From UBA1413 sp964567485 (GTDB lineage: Bacteria > Bacteroidota > Bacteroidia > Bacteroidales > Prolixibacteraceae), in assembly GCA_964567485.1 (NCBI GenBank), contig CAZMMX010000007.1:1-64000 (forward strand): 64,000 nucleotides of DNA. The letters are read 5' to 3'. Positions 1 to 8,113 of this stretch are shown piece by piece. The position numbers were made by a program, and so were the translations under genes. The notes under the pieces are model-generated. The model ran no database searches, was not told where the DNA came from, and saw only the letters and a list, made by a program, of their open reading frames with translations. Each line of letters starts with the position of its first letter. Positions within the stretch are counted from its first letter, which is position 1.

Positions 1-51
1 AGCATCGGTCTCCAAAACCGAGTGTCGGGCGTTCGAGTCGCTCCTCCCGTG
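1..51 (+). tRNA. tRNA-Trp (CCA anticodon), 3' portion
   Basis: The window opens inside a tRNA. The anticodon stem TCGGT/ACCGA (5-9 and 17-21) encloses the loop CTCCAAA with anticodon CCA at 12-14, which reads UGG (Trp). The T arm GGGCG-TTCGAGT-CGCTC follows at 27-43, then the 3' acceptor strand and a G discriminator at 51, as expected for tRNA-Trp. CCA is not encoded. The D arm and 5' acceptor strand lie outside the window. Confidence 0.93.
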
Positions 52-59
52 CTTCAGGG

Positions 60-88
60 CCGCCGCAGCAATGTGGCGGTTTTTTTTT
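60..88 (+). terminator. Rho-independent terminator of the tRNA
   Basis: A 7-bp stem CCGCCGC/GTGGCGG (one G-U pair) with a 6-nt loop is followed directly by nine T. It begins nine bases after the tRNA ends and would close that transcript. Confidence 0.85.
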
Positions 89-134
89 GACTCCACCCAG
101 GGCACTACCGTTTATCGGTGATCCGTGATTCCGT

Positions 135-260
135 GATTCCGGACTCCAGACCCCAGACTCAGGACTCCAGACCCCGGACTCAGGACTGGAGACCCCAGAC
201 TTAAGACTCAGGATTCCAGCCTTAAGACTTAGGACTTAGGACTTCGGACCTGCGATTGTA
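135..260. repeat. Degenerate heptanucleotide tandem array (GACTNNN)n
   Basis: About 18 consecutive 7-base units can be read in register, for example GACTCCA, GACCCCA, GACTCAG, GACTTAA, GACTTAG. The array fills the space between the tRNA terminator and the stop codon of the minus-strand ABC transporter. No coding or promoter signal is visible in it. Arrays with the same 7-base period occur at 5889-5944, 7972-8069 and 32733-32760. Confidence 0.9.
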
Positions 261-266
261 GTCTGG

Positions 267-2087
267 TTAGAATGTTTGCAGTTGGTAGAGTTTGGTATAG
301 CGGCCTTTGAGGGCGATCAGCTGGTCGTGGGTTCCTGTTTCGACGATTTTCCCTTTGTGGAGGACGCAGATAAAGTCGGCGTTTTTGATGGTGGAAAGGC
401 GGTGTGCGATCACAATGGAGGTGCGATTTTTCATCAGTTTTTCCAGGGCGTCCTGTACCAGGCGTTCCGATTCGGTATCGAGGGCCGAGGTCGCTTCGTC
501 GAGGATGAGGATGGGCGGATTCCGCAGTATGGCGCGCGCGATACTGAGGCGTTGCCTTTGGCCCCCCGAGAGTTTGCTCCCCCGGTCGCCGATGATGGTG
601 TCGTAGCCGTTTTCGGTTTCCATGATAAAGTCGTGGGCATTGGCCACGCGGGCGGCAGCCATGACCTCTTCCAGGTTGGTCTCATCGACCCCGAAGGCGA
701 TGTTATTGTATATGGTGTCGTTGAAAAGGATGGCCTCCTGGCTGACATTTCCCATGAGGTGGCGCAAGTCGTGGAGTTTGATGTCGCGGATATCAGTGCC
801 GTCGATGAGGATGGCTCCTTCGGTGACATCATAGAAACGGGGCAGCAGGTCTACGAAGGTGGTCTTTCCGCTTCCCGATTGTCCTACCAGGGCGATGGTA
901 CTTCCCTTGGGAATGGTCACCGCGATGTTGAGAAGCACCTCCTTGTCGCTGTATCCGAAGTTCACGTTGCGGTATTCGATCTCTTTTTTCAGGGTATCCA
1001 CGGAAATGGCGTCCTTTTTTTCGCTGATGGTCACATTGGCCATCAGAATGGTGTCGATGCGGTCCATGGAAGCCATTCCCTTCTGTATAGAATAGAGGGC
1101 TGTGGTGAAGGCCTTTGCGGGGTTGATGATCTGGTAGAAAATGGCCAGGTAGGCGATGAAGGTAGCTCCCGATAATTCGCTGTTGCTGTTAAGAATGAGG
1201 GTGCCCCCGAACCACACGATCAGGACCATCACAAAAGTGCCCAGCAGTTCGCTCAGGGGATGTGCCAGCTCGCGGCGCCACATCAGCTTATTCATGATGG
1301 AGCGGTACCAGCCTGCTTCGCCGTTGAACCGTTTTTCCATTTTCTCCTCGGCATTGAAAGCCTTGATAATACGGAGGCCGCCAAGGGTCTCCTCGATGAT
1401 AGTCAGCAAAAGGCCCATTTTGTCCTGTCCTTCACGCGACACCTTTTTGAGGGACTTCCCGATGCGGCCGATGATAAAGCCGGTAAAGGGAAGAACCACC
1501 AGAATGAACATGGTCAGCGTGGGGCTCATGATCAGCAGGGAGATCAGAAACACCAGGATGAGCACCGGGTTTTTCAGGAACATGTCGAGCGAGGCCATGA
1601 TGGAATTTTCCACCTCGGTGACATCGCCCGAAATGCGGGCCATGATGTCCCCTTTTCTCTCTTCGGTGAAGAAGGGAAGGGCGAGTCTGAGGATCTTGCG
1701 GTAGATCTGAGTACGTATGTCGCGGACTACGCTATTCCGGATGAAGACCGTCTCCCAAGCCCCCAGGTAGGCAAAGCCCACCTTGAGCATCGTGCCGAAG
1801 GTCACCCCCAGGCCGACCACCAGGAGCGTGAGTCCCGATCCGTGGGTATTCTTGAAGAGGGTGAGATAATAATAGAGGTTGTGGGTGACGGCATCGAGGG
1901 TGAAAGCCCAGGGAACCATGGAGGTGACGTCTTCAGCCATGTTGAAGAGAATCTCCAGGATGGGAATCATCATTCCGACCGAGAAAACGGCGAAAATGGC
2001 CGAAAGAAAATTGTAAAGGAAGGTCAGGCTCAGATGACTCTTGTAAGGAGGGATATAGCGTTGCAGTACTTTTATGAAATCTCTCAT
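267..2087 (-). CDS. MsbA-like ABC exporter (fused permease and ATPase)
   Basis: This 606-residue half-transporter has an N-terminal six-helix membrane domain (about residues 15-330) and a C-terminal ATPase. The ATPase carries Walker A GQSGSGKTT near residue 400, the signature LSGGQRQR near 507, Walker B ILILDEATSALD near 527 and the switch histidine in VIAHRLSTI. It should work as a homodimer in the inner membrane. The architecture matches MsbA and related lipid or peptide exporters; lipid A export is the usual guess in Bacteroidetes, but the substrate cannot be read from sequence. Its start codon lies two bases after the purB stop codon, so the two genes are probably co-transcribed. Confidence 0.9.
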   Translation of the reverse strand: MRDFIKVLQRYIPPYKSHLSLTFLYNFLSAIFAVFSVGMMIPILEILFNMAEDVTSMVPWAFTLDAVTHNLYYYLTLFKNTHGSGLTLLVVGLGVTFGTMLKVGFAYLGAWETVFIRNSVVRDIRTQIYRKILRLALPFFTEERKGDIMARISGDVTEVENSIMASLDMFLKNPVLILVFLISLLIMSPTLTMFILVVLPFTGFIIGRIGKSLKKVSREGQDKMGLLLTIIEETLGGLRIIKAFNAEEKMEKRFNGEAGWYRSIMNKLMWRRELAHPLSELLGTFVMVLIVWFGGTLILNSNSELSGATFIAYLAIFYQIINPAKAFTTALYSIQKGMASMDRIDTILMANVTISEKKDAISVDTLKKEIEYRNVNFGYSDKEVLLNIAVTIPKGSTIALVGQSGSGKTTFVDLLPRFYDVTEGAILIDGTDIRDIKLHDLRHLMGNVSQEAILFNDTIYNNIAFGVDETNLEEVMAAARVANAHDFIMETENGYDTIIGDRGSKLSGGQRQRLSIARAILRNPPILILDEATSALDTESERLVQDALEKLMKNRTSIVIAHRLSTIKNADFICVLHKGKIVETGTHDQLIALKGRYTKLYQLQTF

Positions 2088-2089
2088 TT

Positions 2090-3436
2090 TTAGAATATTC
2101 CGGTATAGTTATGCGGGGTTATTTTTCTGAGTTCTTCCCTGACGGTTTCGCTGACGTCGAGATGTCCGATGAATTCGAGGAGGGTATCGCGGGTGATGGT
2201 TTGGTGACCGCGGGTGAGTTCCTTCAGGGCCTCATAGGGATTGGGATACCCTTCACGGCGCAGGATGGTTTGGATGGCTTCTCCCACGACGGCCTGGTTT
2301 TTTTCGAGGTCTTCCTCCATGGTGGTGCGGTTGAGGAGGAGTTTTCCCAGTCCTCTGAGGGTCGAATCTATGGCGATGAGGGTGTGGGCAAAGGGGACCC
2401 CTATGAACCGGGTCACCGTGGAATCGGTAAGGTCGCGCTGCAGCCGTGATACCGGCAGTTTCTGAACCAGGTGTTCCCAGCCCGCGTTGGCAATGCCCAG
2501 GTTTCCCTCGGAATTCTCAAAATCGATAGGGTTAACCTTGTGGGGCATGGTGGAAGAACCCACCTCTCCCTTTTTGACCTGTTGCCTGAAGTAATTCATG
2601 GAGATGTACAGCCACATGTCGCGGTCGAGGTCAATGAGGATTGTGTTGATTCGTTTCAGGGTGTCGAAGATGGCGCCGTGGTCGTCGTAGTGGGCGATTT
2701 GGGTGGTATACTGTGACCGGTCGAGGCCCAGTTTTTCCCTGACGAAACGGTTGGCGAATTCCTGCCAGTCCACGTTGGGGTAAGCCACGGCGTGGGCGTT
2801 GAAGTTGCCGGTGGCGCCGCCAAACTTGGCATAGAGGGGAAGGCTCCTGAGCAGAGAAAGCTGCACGTCGAGGCGTTCCACGAAGACCATGATCTCCTTT
2901 CCCAGCTTGGTGGGCGAGGCCGGCTGCCCGTGGGTGTGGGCCAGCATGGGAACCTCCTTCCATTCGGCGGCAAGGTCGCTGAGTTTTTCCATCAGCCGGT
3001 CCACTGCCGGAAAATAGGCTTCCCTAAGGGCATCGCTGATCGAGAGGGGCACCGCCGTGTTATTCATATCCTGCGATGTCAACCCGAAATGGATGAACTC
3101 CCTGAAGGCCGATAAACCGCGGGCCTCGAACTGTTCTTTCAGGAAATATTCCACAGCCTTGACATCGTGGTTGGTGGTTTTCTCAATCTCCTTAATGCGG
3201 AGGGCATCAGCCATACTGAAGTTCTTCCAGATTTCGCCGAGTCTCTCCCTGTCGCCCGTGGAGATCCCCTCCAGCTGGGGCAGCGGCAGCTCAGCCAGAG
3301 CTGTGAAATAGAGGATCTCGATCATCACCCGGTACCGGATCAGGGCATATTCACTGAAATAGAGATCCAGTTTCTCCACTTTCCCGCGGTAACGCCCGTC
3401 GACAGGAGAAATGGCAGTTAAAGTGTTCAGAATCAT
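2090..3436 (-). CDS. purB: Adenylosuccinate lyase
   Basis: PurB catalyses two fumarate-releasing steps of purine synthesis: SAICAR to AICAR, and adenylosuccinate to AMP. The 448-residue length matches the E. coli-type enzyme. The fumarase/aspartase superfamily signature SSTMPHKVNPIDFEN lies near residues 290-305; it holds the flexible catalytic-serine loop. The N-terminal segment ILNTLTAISPVDGRYRGK is typical of the family. A TAnnTTTG element lies 24 bases upstream of the ATG. The MsbA-like exporter follows in the same direction after two bases. Confidence 0.96.
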   Translation of the reverse strand: MILNTLTAISPVDGRYRGKVEKLDLYFSEYALIRYRVMIEILYFTALAELPLPQLEGISTGDRERLGEIWKNFSMADALRIKEIEKTTNHDVKAVEYFLKEQFEARGLSAFREFIHFGLTSQDMNNTAVPLSISDALREAYFPAVDRLMEKLSDLAAEWKEVPMLAHTHGQPASPTKLGKEIMVFVERLDVQLSLLRSLPLYAKFGGATGNFNAHAVAYPNVDWQEFANRFVREKLGLDRSQYTTQIAHYDDHGAIFDTLKRINTILIDLDRDMWLYISMNYFRQQVKKGEVGSSTMPHKVNPIDFENSEGNLGIANAGWEHLVQKLPVSRLQRDLTDSTVTRFIGVPFAHTLIAIDSTLRGLGKLLLNRTTMEEDLEKNQAVVGEAIQTILRREGYPNPYEALKELTRGHQTITRDTLLEFIGHLDVSETVREELRKITPHNYTGIF

Positions 3437-3459
3437 TGATGTAATTTATGTGAACGGGG

Positions 3460-3467
3460 CAAAGGTA
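3460..3467 (-). promoter_or_regulatory. Bacteroidetes -7 promoter element for purB
   Basis: On the minus strand this reads TACCTTTG, an exact match to the Bacteroidetes TAnnTTTG consensus. It lies 24 bases upstream of the purB ATG. No convincing -33 TTTG at usual spacing was seen. Confidence 0.65.
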
Positions 3468-3599
3468 GCAAAAAACCCCACAAAGAATGGAACCCCCTTC
3501 CGGGGGATGACAATTTTAATGTTTCGGATATTTGAAATTTCTTAATTTAGGCCGTTCAACAGGGGCCACCCCCGATGATGGACTAAAATATCCAACTCA

Positions 3600-4361
3600 T
3601 TGAAAAAGGAAATTAAGATTTCGCTGATCTCCTATTTGAACAGCCGGCCTTTTGTATACGGACTGGAGCATGCCCCCCGGAGAGAGGAGATGGAGTTGAC
3701 CCTCGATATCCCTTCGAGAACGGCCGACAAGCTGAAGAACGGTCAGGCCGATGTGGGGCTGGTTCCCGTGGGAGCCCTGACCGACCTTCCCGGTCACACG
3801 ATCATCAGTGATTACTGCATTGGGGCTGTGGGGGCGGTACGTACCGTGGTCCTCGCGAGTGAGGTGCCCCTGGAAGAGATCAGGTCGGTCATCCTTGACT
3901 ACCATTCCCGTTCTTCTGTGCTGTTGGTCAGGGTCTTGGCCCGTCATTTCTGGAAGAAGGAGTTTCGGTGGGAGCAGGGAACCCCCGGCTATGAAAAGAC
4001 GGGCATCACGGGGAATACCGCCGCGGTGGTGATCGGCGACCGGGTGTTCGACGCTGAAAAAAGATACCCCTACATCTATGACCTCTCGGCTGAATGGATG
4101 AAATTCTCGGGGCTTCCCTTTGTCTTTGCCGTATGGGTGGCGTGCCGGGACCTTCCTCCGGAATTCATCCGAAAGCTCAACGATGCCCTGGCCTTCGGCG
4201 TCGGCAGCGTTCCCCGGGTCGAAGAGATAGAGAAAGATAACTACCCCGGGGTGGATGTATTCGCTTATTTCACCGAAAATATCAGCTATACCCTTGACGA
4301 AGCCAAAAGGCAGGGGATGAAGCACTTTCTGGAGTTGGTCGCCGGACTGGAGCAAATCTGA
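3600..4361 (+). CDS. mqnA: Chorismate dehydratase MqnA (futalosine menaquinone pathway)
   Basis: MqnA removes water from chorismate to give 3-enolpyruvylbenzoate, the first step of the futalosine route to menaquinone. The N-terminal segment ISLISYLNSRPFVYGL and the ADVGLVPVGAL stretch are typical of the MqnA/MqnD family, which has a periplasmic-binding-protein-like fold. The length of 253 residues is at the short end for the family. The only in-frame start that keeps the N-terminal strand is TTG at 3600 (MKKEIKISLISYL). No other mqn gene is in the window. MqnD is the main alternative, but the SYLN motif and the lone MqnA-like arrangement favour MqnA. Confidence 0.82.
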   Translation: MKKEIKISLISYLNSRPFVYGLEHAPRREEMELTLDIPSRTADKLKNGQADVGLVPVGALTDLPGHTIISDYCIGAVGAVRTVVLASEVPLEEIRSVILDYHSRSSVLLVRVLARHFWKKEFRWEQGTPGYEKTGITGNTAAVVIGDRVFDAEKRYPYIYDLSAEWMKFSGLPFVFAVWVACRDLPPEFIRKLNDALAFGVGSVPRVEEIEKDNYPGVDVFAYFTENISYTLDEAKRQGMKHFLELVAGLEQI

Positions 4362-4470
4362 ACCGCAAATCAAAGGATGAGATTTACCTTCTGCCGGGAA
4401 TATTTTGTAACTTAGAGCATTCAAAAATTTCCTGTTGCCACTGGCGTAATGAACGCGGGTTTGGAGAGCA

Positions 4471-4478
4471 TATTTTTG
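4471..4478 (+). promoter_or_regulatory. -7 promoter element for the NfeD-type gene
   Basis: TATTTTTG matches TAnnTTTG exactly. A transcript from here would begin near 4483, which rules out the GTG at 4481 as start and supports the ATG at 4496 or 4499. Confidence 0.6.
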
Positions 4479-4495
4479 CAGTGTTTAAAATCGGA

Positions 4496-5884
4496 ATGAT
4501 GAGACGAAAGTTATTTCTGCTGGTGTGGCTGGCCTGTTTTCTGGCAGGTCCCGGCCGGGCTGATGAAAAGGTGGTTTATAAGCTGAATATCAAGGAGGAG
4601 ATTACCCGGGGCACCTGGCGTCAGGTGCAGCAGGCCTTCACCGCTGCCGATTCCCTGGGTGCCGGTCTGTTCCTGATCCATATGAATACCTACGGGGGAA
4701 CAGTCCTGGATGCTGATTCCATTCGCACCAGGATTTTGCAGAGTGATATACCTGTGGTGGTGTTTGTCGACAACAACGCCGCTTCGGCGGGAGCGCTGAT
4801 TTCCATTGCCTGTGACAGCATATATATGCGACCCGGGGGAAGTATCGGCGCCGCCACGGTGGTGAACCAGACAGGTGCGCAGATGCCCGACAAATACCAG
4901 AGTTATATGCGTTCCACCATGCGGGCCACCGCGGAGGCCCACGGCAAGGACACCCTGATTATGGGTGGCGACACCCTGGTTTCCTGGCGCCGCGATCCCC
5001 GGATTGCCGAGGCCATGGTCGACCCCAGGGTGTTTATTCCCGGAGTGATCGACACCGGAAAGGTGCTCTCCTTCACCCCCGAGGAGGCTATACACCACGG
5101 GTATTGTGAGGGAACTGCTGAAAATGTGGAGGAGGTATTACTGAAGACGGGATTTGAAAATGCCCGTATTGTAGAGTATAAACCCTCGTTTATTGAAAGG
5201 ATCATCGGATTGCTGGTCCACCCTGTGGTATCGGGATTGCTGATCATGGCCATCATCGGGGGCATCTATTTCGAGATGCAGTCCCCGGGCATTGGCTTTC
5301 CCCTGGGCGTGGCCATCCTGGGAGCCGTACTCTATTTTGCCCCCCTTTACCTCGAAGGACTGGCCGAAAACTGGGAGATCCTTATTTTTGTTGTGGGGTT
5401 AATCCTGCTGGGGGTTGAGATTTTTGTGCTTCCCGGCTTCGGGGTGGCGGGGATCTTCGGAATTTCCCTGGTGTTTCTGGGGCTGATGCTGAGCCTGTTG
5501 CACAACGTGCGGTTTAATTTTGAAGGGGTGAACCTCTGGAAGGTGGGGATTGCGGCGACCACGGTCTTTGCGGGGGTCACGGCGGGAGTAGGCCTGGCGC
5601 TCTGGCTGAGCGAAAAGCTCTTCTCGTCACGCCGGGGACCTCTGGGCAGACTGGCTCTTCAGACTGTCCAGGAGGTTAGCCAGGGATATGTCAGCATTGA
5701 CACCTCCCTGCTTTTGCTGAAAGGCAAAAGTGGAACTTCCCAAACGGTTCTCCGTCCGTCGGGAAAAGTGGAAATAGAAGGGGAAGTCTATGATGCCGTG
5801 ACTTCCGGGGAATTCATAGAAAAAGGGGCCACGATCACCGTCATACGGGTCGAGGCCACACAACTCTATGTTGAAAAATCCTGA
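4496..5884 (+). CDS. NfeD-family membrane-bound serine protease
   Basis: The protein joins an N-terminal ClpP/SppA-like protease domain to C-terminal NfeD membrane and OB-fold domains (463 residues from this start). A signal peptide (RRKLFLLVWLACFLAG) leads. The likely catalytic serine is Ser97 in NNAASAGALISIA, and Lys133 in MPDKYQSY fits the Ser-Lys dyad known for the long NfeD proteases. Several membrane helices follow at about residues 230-375, then a soluble C-terminal beta domain. Long-form NfeD proteins usually partner a stomatin/SPFH protein and act in membrane quality control; no stomatin gene adjoins here. ATG 4496 is preferred over GTG 4481 because a -7 promoter box lies just upstream. 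Confidence 0.88.
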   Translation: MMRRKLFLLVWLACFLAGPGRADEKVVYKLNIKEEITRGTWRQVQQAFTAADSLGAGLFLIHMNTYGGTVLDADSIRTRILQSDIPVVVFVDNNAASAGALISIACDSIYMRPGGSIGAATVVNQTGAQMPDKYQSYMRSTMRATAEAHGKDTLIMGGDTLVSWRRDPRIAEAMVDPRVFIPGVIDTGKVLSFTPEEAIHHGYCEGTAENVEEVLLKTGFENARIVEYKPSFIERIIGLLVHPVVSGLLIMAIIGGIYFEMQSPGIGFPLGVAILGAVLYFAPLYLEGLAENWEILIFVVGLILLGVEIFVLPGFGVAGIFGISLVFLGLMLSLLHNVRFNFEGVNLWKVGIAATTVFAGVTAGVGLALWLSEKLFSSRRGPLGRLALQTVQEVSQGYVSIDTSLLLLKGKSGTSQTVLRPSGKVEIEGEVYDAVTSGEFIEKGATITVIRVEATQLYVEKS

Positions 5885-5888
5885 GCCC

Positions 5889-5944
5889 GGAATCCCAAAT
5901 CCTGATTTTTGAGGCTTGAGGCGGGAATCCTGAGTCTGGCATCT
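5889..5944. repeat. Heptanucleotide array between convergent genes
   Basis: Eight 7-base units in register (GGAATCC, CAAATCC, TGATTTT, TGAGGCT, TGAGGCG, GGAATCC, TGAGTCT, GGCATCT) occupy the whole space between the stop codons of the NfeD gene and the cyclophilin gene. The last unit runs into the cyclophilin stop codon. Confidence 0.75.
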
Positions 5945-6383
5945 ATTCCATTTCGAGGATGACGATTTTTTCGATCACGTCGCCCTGTCTGATCTGGTCG
6001 ATCACGTCCACTCCTTCGTAGACCTTTCCGAAGCAGGTATGTTTGCGGTCGAGGTGGGCGGTGTTGCGGCGGCTGTGGCAGATGAAGAACTGGGAGCCTC
6101 CGGTGTTGCGGCCGGCATGGGCCATGGAGAGCACCCCCCTGTCGTGGTATTGGTTATCTCCGTCGAGTTCACACTTGATCGTGTAACCCGGTCCGCCCAT
6201 GCCGTTGCCATTGGGACAGCCCCCCTGGATCACGAAATCGGGGATCACCCGGTGAAAGGTGAGTCCATCATAAAACCCAGCCTTTGAGAGCTTGACAAAA
6301 TTGGCCACGGTACCCGGGGCATCCTTCTCGTAAAAGTCGACTTTCATCACCCCTTTAGCGGTGTGTATTTCTGCTTTCAGCAT
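5943..6383 (-). CDS. Peptidyl-prolyl cis-trans isomerase, cyclophilin type
   Basis: Cyclophilins speed cis-trans isomerisation of Xaa-Pro bonds during protein folding. The 146-residue protein carries the family motif FHRVIPDFVIQGG with the catalytic arginine, then GGPGYTIKCE and GGSQFFIC. No signal peptide is present from this start, so it should be cytoplasmic (PpiB-like). The ATG at 6383 is chosen because a promoter -7 box lies at 6408-6415; an open frame extending upstream to 6509 would begin ahead of that promoter. Usual residues near the binding groove (typically LDGKHTVFGKV) read LDRKHTCFGKV here. Confidence 0.93.
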   Translation of the reverse strand: MLKAEIHTAKGVMKVDFYEKDAPGTVANFVKLSKAGFYDGLTFHRVIPDFVIQGGCPNGNGMGGPGYTIKCELDGDNQYHDRGVLSMAHAGRNTGGSQFFICHSRRNTAHLDRKHTCFGKVYEGVDVIDQIRQGDVIEKIVILEME

Positions 6384-6407
6384 AATTTTTAATTTATTAT
6401 TACGCCA

Positions 6408-6415
6408 CAAAAATA
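6408..6415 (-). promoter_or_regulatory. -7 promoter element for the cyclophilin gene
   Basis: The minus strand reads TATTTTTG, a full TAnnTTTG match, 24 bases upstream of the ATG at 6383. It decides between the two possible starts of the downstream gene. Confidence 0.65.
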
Positions 6416-6509
6416 GGCTTTTCTGCCGTATAATTGACAAAGAGGCATTTCTGGACTTTACATCAGGGAGAAGTGCCGTGATGAAGTTTCGGGTAAAATG
6501 AAAAGCCAA

Positions 6510-7931
6510 TCAGGGGTTCAGCCACTGGTGGATGGCGTGGGCGGCGTTTTTGCCGGCTTCAATGGCGTGGACCACCAGGCTGGCGCCCCTTTCGGCATCT
6601 CCGGCGGCGAAGACCCGGGCCACAGAGGTCTGCTTGCCCGCGTCAGTTCTGACATTTCCGCGGGCATCGAATTCCACCCCCATTTCTTCGAGGAGTCCTT
6701 CGTGCACGGGCATGGTGAATCCCATGGCCAGCAATACCATGTCGGCTTCCAGAATCTCTTCGGTGCCCGCAAGTTCCTGCATGGTCATTCTTCCGTGGTC
6801 ATCGCTGTTCCATTGGGTGGCGATGGTTTCGATGCCGGTTACATGACCATTGTTCCCCAGGAAGCGCCGGGTAGCCAGGCTCCAGAGGCGGGAGCACCCT
6901 TCGAGGTGGGAACTGGAGGTGCGCAGGGTTTGGGGCCAGTAAGGCCACGGGTTGTTATCCCTCCTCTTTTCGGGAGGTTGGGGGAGGATCTCGATCTGGG
7001 TCACCTTTTCGGCTTTCTGGCGGATGGCGGTGCCCACACAGTCCGATCCCGTGTCGCCGCCTCCGATGACCACCACCTTTTTCCCGCGTGCCGATATTCT
7101 CTCCTCTTCGGGGATGGTCGCACCAGCCACCACCCTGTTTTGCTGGGACAGGTAGTCCATGGCCGGGAAAATACCCTCCAGATGGCGGCCTTCCACCTCC
7201 ATATCGCGGGGTTTTCCGGCGCCCACCGCCAGAAGCACGGCATCAAAGCCTTCCAGAAGCTCCCGTGCGGAAATATCTCGTCCGGCGGTGACTCCTGTGC
7301 GAAAGAGGATGCCCTCCTGACGGAAGAGTTCCACACGGCGGTCGATTACATATTTGGCCAGCTTGAAGTCGGGGATGCCATAGCGCAGGAGACCCCCGAT
7401 GGCGTCGTTTTTTTCGAAAACGGTGACGCTATGCCCCGCCTTGTTAAGGCGGTCGGCGGCCGCTAGTCCCGCGGGACCAGAACCCACGACGGCTACTTTT
7501 TTGCCGCTTCGTGAAGCTGGGGGCGCCGGAACGATCATCCCTGTCTCAAAGGCCTTCTCCACGGTGGCGCACTCATTCTCCCTGATGGTCACCGCCTCTT
7601 CGTGGATGGCCAACACACAGGACTTCTCACAGGGAGCAGGACACACCCTGCCCGTGATCTCAGGAAAGGGATTCGTGGAGTGGAGCACCCGGTATGCCTC
7701 CCAGAAATCTCCCCGAAAGAGGGCATCCTGCCACTCGGGGATTTTACTGCCCACAGGACAACCCCAATGACAGAAGGGAACCCCGCAATCCATACAGCGC
7801 GATGCCTGTTGTCGGCGGTCCCCTTCGTCAAGGGTCTGCTCTACTTCTCCATAATCAAAAATCCTTTCGCTGACGGACCGGTATCCCCCGTCCTTACGCG
7901 CTATCTTCATAAAACCTTTCGGATCAGCCAT
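6510..7931 (-). CDS. gltD: Glutamate synthase (NADPH) small subunit
   Basis: GltD passes electrons from NAD(P)H through FAD and iron-sulfur clusters to the large subunit GltB, which makes glutamate from glutamine and 2-oxoglutarate. The 473-residue chain has N-terminal cysteine clusters (CMDCGVPFCHWGCP and CPAPCEKSC, residues about 45-115) for [4Fe-4S] centres. An FAD site VVGSGPAGLAAADRL lies near residue 150 and an NAD(P)H site VVIGGGDTGSDCVG near 290. ATG 7931 is preferred over the TTG one codon upstream. It lies downstream of gltB on the same strand, but about 180 bases containing a heptanucleotide array separate them. Confidence 0.96.
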   Translation of the reverse strand: MADPKGFMKIARKDGGYRSVSERIFDYGEVEQTLDEGDRRQQASRCMDCGVPFCHWGCPVGSKIPEWQDALFRGDFWEAYRVLHSTNPFPEITGRVCPAPCEKSCVLAIHEEAVTIRENECATVEKAFETGMIVPAPPASRSGKKVAVVGSGPAGLAAADRLNKAGHSVTVFEKNDAIGGLLRYGIPDFKLAKYVIDRRVELFRQEGILFRTGVTAGRDISARELLEGFDAVLLAVGAGKPRDMEVEGRHLEGIFPAMDYLSQQNRVVAGATIPEEERISARGKKVVVIGGGDTGSDCVGTAIRQKAEKVTQIEILPQPPEKRRDNNPWPYWPQTLRTSSSHLEGCSRLWSLATRRFLGNNGHVTGIETIATQWNSDDHGRMTMQELAGTEEILEADMVLLAMGFTMPVHEGLLEEMGVEFDARGNVRTDAGKQTSVARVFAAGDAERGASLVVHAIEAGKNAAHAIHQWLNP

Positions 7932-7971
7932 CAAATTGAATATTAGAATGCCTTTATAATCGTAACTCTTA

Positions 7972-8069
7972 AATCCTAAGTCTTGATTCTTAAGTCTTTA
8001 GTCAGAAGTCTTGAATCTGGATTCCTGAGTCTAAAATCCTCAATCTTGAGTCTTAAATCTGGAATCATG
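7972..8069. repeat. Heptanucleotide array between gltB and gltD
   Basis: Fourteen 7-base units in register (AATCCTA, AGTCTTG, ATTCTTA, AGTCTTT, AGTCAGA and so on) fill most of the gltB-gltD spacer. Read on the other strand they give the same AAGACTT/GACTCAG-like words as the array at 135-260. No start signal or promoter match was seen within the array. Confidence 0.88.
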
Positions 8070-8113
8070 GGATATGAATGATTGTTGTCAGGATGTTATT
8101 TTCATTATTTGCT

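Noticed and set aside
135..260. Possible CRISPR array
   Set aside because: Units are 7 bases, degenerate and without spacers; no cas gene is present in the window.
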